From an uncultured bacterium (GTDB taxonomy: Bacteria; Oederibacteriota; PGYV01; CAILUR01), in assembly GCA_903837445.1 (NCBI GenBank), contig CAILUR010000158.1:1-19029 (forward strand): a DNA stretch of 19,029 nt, given 5' to 3'. Shown one piece after another: positions 16,697 to 19,029 of the stretch. The position numbers were made by a program, and so were the translations under genes. Below the pieces are notes generated by a model. It saw only the letters and a program-made list of their open reading frames with translations. It searched no databases and had not been told where the DNA came from. Numbering within the stretch: the first letter of the stretch is position 1; every line of letters starts with the position of its first letter.

Positions 16697-16717
16697 ATTT
16701 AATAAAAATGAAAAAAT

Positions 16718-16755
16718 TAAAGCCGCGGTGGACTGAAAATAAAACCGCGGCTTTA
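16718..16755. terminator. GC-rich hairpin between gpmA and xth
   Basis: TAAAGCCGCGGT (16718-16729) and ACCGCGGCTTTA (16744-16755) form a perfect 12-bp stem with a 14-base loop. On the plus strand it is followed by TAATTTG, only a short T run; on the minus strand it is followed by AATTTTTT. It probably ends gpmA transcription, but looks stronger in the opposite direction, so it may be bidirectional or leak into xth. Confidence 0.7.
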
Positions 16756-16815
16756 TAATTTGTATTAAAACAGAAATAGATATTTTTTTAAAAGTAAAAA
16801 AATGGTAGGTGAAAA

Positions 16816-17577
16816 ATGAAGCTTATCTCTTGGAATGTTAACGGTATTAGAGCTGTCCATAAAAAAGAGTTATTTATGCCTTTGTTTTCTGAGAACCCAG
16901 ATATTCTTTGTATACAGGAAACAAAAGCACAGGAAGATGTTTTACCAGTAGAACTTAAAGAGATAAAAGGGTATAAGTTTTTTATGTGTTCGGCTGAAAA
17001 AAAAGGATATAGTGGCACAGCCGTATGGTCTAAAGTAGCACCTATGTCTCTGGCGTATGGCTTCAAAAAAACAGGGCGAGATACAGAGGGGAGAGTAATT
17101 ATAGCGGAGTATGAAAAGTTTTTTTTGTATAATATTTATTTCCCAAATGGGGGCAGGGGCCCTGAGTGGGTAAAAAGGAAAATCGGGTTTTATGAAGAGT
17201 TTTTAAGTCATGCCGAAAAGAATAGAAAGAAAAAAGAAATAATAGTCTGTGGCGATGTAAATACCGCACACAGGGAAATAGATCTCGCAAGACCAAAAGA
17301 AAACTCTGGGGTGTCAGGGTTTTTGCCTGAAGAAAGGGCCTTCTTAGACAAACTCGTGGGAAAAGGATATATTGACACTTTGCGCGAATTTGAAAAAGGC
17401 GCAGGCAAGTATACCTGGTGGGACTATAAAACCGCCTCAAGAGAAAGGAATGTAGGCTGGCGGCTTGACTATGTGTATGTAAGTGAAACCTTGAAAAAAG
17501 ACCTTAAATCAGCCTTTATTATGCAACAGATAATGGGTTCTGATCACTGTCCTATAGGGATTGAAATTAAAGATTAA
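16816..17577 (+). CDS. xth: Exodeoxyribonuclease III / AP endonuclease (XthA/ExoA)
   Basis: This 253-residue DNA repair nuclease of the endonuclease/exonuclease/phosphatase family cuts at abasic sites and degrades from 3' ends. Visible active-site blocks are LISWNVNGIRA (N7), CIQETKAQ (metal ligand E35), YNIYFPNGG, CGDVNTAHREIDL (D147 and N149), WRLDYVYVS and SDHCPIGIEI (D243, H244). The length is normal. The start at 16816 follows AGGTG (16807-16811); an ATG at 16802 is out of frame. I see no convincing promoter in the gap after the gpmA hairpin, so expression may rely on readthrough or a weak site. It acts downstream of glycosylases such as the Ogg2 enzyme elsewhere in the window, but is not in the same operon. 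Confidence 0.95.
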   Translation: MKLISWNVNGIRAVHKKELFMPLFSENPDILCIQETKAQEDVLPVELKEIKGYKFFMCSAEKKGYSGTAVWSKVAPMSLAYGFKKTGRDTEGRVIIAEYEKFFLYNIYFPNGGRGPEWVKRKIGFYEEFLSHAEKNRKKKEIIVCGDVNTAHREIDLARPKENSGVSGFLPEERAFLDKLVGKGYIDTLREFEKGAGKYTWWDYKTASRERNVGWRLDYVYVSETLKKDLKSAFIMQQIMGSDHCPIGIEIKD

Positions 17578-17663
17578 GGTAAGCGAAAACCTTAAAAAAC
17601 TCCTGTTAAATCACCTCACCCACCTGAAAAAAGTCCCAATGGGCTGCTGGCAAAAAGCCGTTG
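17571..17663 (+). other. Two weak hairpins at the 3' end of xth
   Basis: TTAAGGT and ACCTTAA (about 17573-17594) form a perfect 7-bp inverted repeat that includes the xth stop codon, but is followed by A rather than T. A second, bulged hairpin may form at 17637-17663 (CAATGGGC with GCCGTTG); the nearest T run (CTTTTTG) begins about ten bases later. Either may end xth transcription weakly. Neither is a textbook terminator. The rest of this 189-base gap contains the ugd promoter. Confidence 0.35.
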
Positions 17664-17715
17664 TAAAGCACTCCTTTTTGTGATATAAAATATGTTATTA
17701 ATGCTTGTTTTGATT

Positions 17716-17746
17716 TTGTTTATTTATTGTATTTTGTAGTTATAAT
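17716..17746 (+). promoter_or_regulatory. Predicted promoter of the UDP-glucose dehydrogenase gene
   Basis: A perfect TATAAT (17741-17746) is the clear part. The -35 is less certain: TTGTTT (17716-17721) at 19 bases, or TTTATT (17719-17724) at 16 bases. Transcription would start near 17753, leaving a very short leader with GGAGGG at 17756-17761. Confidence 0.5.
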
Positions 17747-17766
17747 CAAATTTATGGAGGGATTTT

Positions 17767-19029
17767 ATGAATATTTGCGTAGTAGGCACAGGGTATGTGG
17801 GGCTTGTAACGGGTGTCTGTATGTCAGATTTAGGAAATAATGTCACTTGCGTGGATATTGATGTAAAGAAAATAGCAAATTTAAAGAAAAATATACTGCC
17901 TATTTATGAACCAGGGCTCGAAGAACTCATAAAACACAATAAAAATCGTCTCTCTTTTACCACAAATTTAAAAGCAGCGGTGCAAAGTGCAGAAGTTATA
18001 TTCATAGCCGTCGGAACTCCTCCAAAAGAAAATGGAGATGCCAATTTATCATATGTAAAACAAGCCGCTAAATCAGTGGGACAATATATGAATAACTACA
18101 AGATTATTGTGGATAAAAGTACTGTCCCTATTGGCATGGGAGATATGGTAGGAAGTATTATAAAAGAAAACTGTAAAAATAAGCATCAGTATGATGTGGT
18201 CTCTTGCCCAGAGTTTTTAAAAGAAGGTAGTGCCATACATGATTTTATGAATCCTGATAGAATAGTAATAGGTGCCGACCGCAAGGAAGCGGCTGAAAAA
18301 GTAGCTGAAATTTTCAAACCTTTAAACGCAAAAATGGTGCTGACGGATATGCGCAGTGCTGAAATGATAAAATATGCTTCCAACTCTTTTCTGGCTACAA
18401 AAATTTCCTTTATAAATGAAATTGCCAATATCTGCGAGAGAGTGAAAGCGGATGTTAAAATAGTCTCCGAAGTTATGGGAATGGATAAAAGAATAGGCGG
18501 GCTTTTCTTAAATGCGGGGGCAGGGTTTGGTGGTTCGTGTTTTCCAAAAGATGTGGCAGCGCTTATCAGCATAGCTAAGAGCGAGGACTATGACCCGATT
18601 ATATTGAATGCAGTGGTGGAAGTTAACAGACTGCAAAGAAAAGTAGTTTTAAATAAAATAAAAAAAGTTCTCGGGACACTCGAAGGCCGTTCCATTGGAA
18701 TTCTTGGCATAGCGTTTAAACCAAACACGGATGACATAAGAGAAGCTGTGGCAGTGGAAATAATACCCACCCTTCAGGAAAAAGGCTGTTCTATAAAAGC
18801 TTTTGATCCTGCGGCTATGGAAAATGCGGAAAAAGAACTCAAAGGCGTAAAATTTTGCAAGGATGCCTATGCTGTCGCAAAAGATGTAGAATGTCTGGTA
18901 GTACTGACAGAGTGGAACGAATTCAAAGAATTAGATTTTGAAAAAATAAAAAAGCTTATGAAAAAACCAGTCATTGTGGATGGAAGAAATATATATGACC
19001 CTAAAACTATGAAAAAAGCAGGGTTTGAG
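17767..19029 (+). CDS. ugd: UDP-glucose 6-dehydrogenase, 3' end cut by window edge
   Basis: The frame stays open from ATG 17767 to the last base: 421 codons without a stop. The enzyme oxidises UDP-glucose to UDP-glucuronate with two NAD+, supplying capsule, exopolysaccharide or lipopolysaccharide sugars. The N-terminal Rossmann motif is VVGTGYVGL (residues 5-13), followed by FIAVGTPP. SCPEFLKEGSA, EMIKYASNSFLATKISFINE (K202, N206) and AGFGGSCFPKD (catalytic C258) form the active site. ILGIAFKPNTDDIREA and DGRNIYDPKTMKKAGF are the C-terminal domain marks. The family is usually 430-450 residues, so roughly 10-20 are missing to the right. REAVAVEI replaces the more usual REAPS segment, a mild variation. 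A GDP-mannose dehydrogenase is the main alternative; the motifs favour UDP-glucose. Confidence 0.93.
   Translation, partial: MNICVVGTGYVGLVTGVCMSDLGNNVTCVDIDVKKIANLKKNILPIYEPGLEELIKHNKNRLSFTTNLKAAVQSAEVIFIAVGTPPKENGDANLSYVKQAAKSVGQYMNNYKIIVDKSTVPIGMGDMVGSIIKENCKNKHQYDVVSCPEFLKEGSAIHDFMNPDRIVIGADRKEAAEKVAEIFKPLNAKMVLTDMRSAEMIKYASNSFLATKISFINEIANICERVKADVKIVSEVMGMDKRIGGLFLNAGAGFGGSCFPKDVAALISIAKSEDYDPIILNAVVEVNRLQRKVVLNKIKKVLGTLEGRSIGILGIAFKPNTDDIREAVAVEIIPTLQEKGCSIKAFDPAAMENAEKELKGVKFCKDAYAVAKDVECLVVLTEWNEFKELDFEKIKKLMKKPVIVDGRNIYDPKTMKKAGFE

Noticed and set aside
18186..18572. 128-codon open frame on the minus strand inside ugd
   Set aside because: It lies antisense to a strongly recognised dehydrogenase, has no family resemblance and no ribosome site seen; it is a frame shadow.
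1..19029. Defence island, CRISPR, toxin-antitoxin, prophage or transposon
   Set aside because: No spaced repeats, recombinase, phage gene or toxin pair is visible. The PD-(D/E)XK-like protein at 1179-1571 is the only nuclease-fold hint and has no defence neighbours.

Overview
This is a gene-dense, AT-rich stretch of bacterial chromosome with 14 genes: 12 complete, one entering from the left edge (mfd) and one running off the right edge (UDP-glucose dehydrogenase). No gap reaches 300 bases, and I see no tRNA, rRNA, CRISPR array, transposase or integrase. The organism is probably a diderm (Gram-negative-type) bacterium, because one protein has a signal peptide and a C-terminal outer-membrane-type beta-barrel ending in phenylalanine. 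Strong GGAGG ribosome sites, heavy ATA and AGA codon use, an Ogg2-type glycosylase (known from Thermotoga and archaea) and a Thermotoga-type glucan phosphorylase suggest an anaerobic lineage away from the well-studied Proteobacteria. The phylum cannot be fixed from this window.

Layout. 1-1182 (+): the 3' end of mfd (transcription-coupled repair), then a PPC/DUF296 protein. 1179-4157 (-): glgP (alpha-glucan phosphorylase), then a small PD-(D/E)XK-like protein whose stop codon overlaps that of the DUF296 gene. 4361-8806 (+): an MscS-type channel, a large secreted metallopeptidase-like/beta-propeller/beta-barrel protein, and an Ogg2 8-oxoguanine glycosylase, apparently one transcription unit. 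8809-9570 (-): an orphan secreted protein. 9713-14285 (+): malQ and the P-type ATPase mgtA. 14454-17577 (+): eno, gpmA and xth, with clear hairpins after eno and gpmA. 17767 to the edge (+): ugd.

How the genes work together. GlgP and MalQ are the classic pair for breaking down glycogen or maltodextrin to glucose-1-phosphate. Gpm and enolase carry out consecutive lower-glycolysis steps, and UDP-glucose dehydrogenase draws on the same sugar-phosphate pool for polysaccharide precursors. Mfd, Ogg2 and Xth are DNA repair enzymes. Most of the window is housekeeping. The least ordinary items are the 880-residue surface protein, the small nuclease-fold-like protein behind glgP, the orphan secreted protein, and a near-identical 28-nt promoter element shared by eno and gpmA. 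I found no convincing new multi-gene system.
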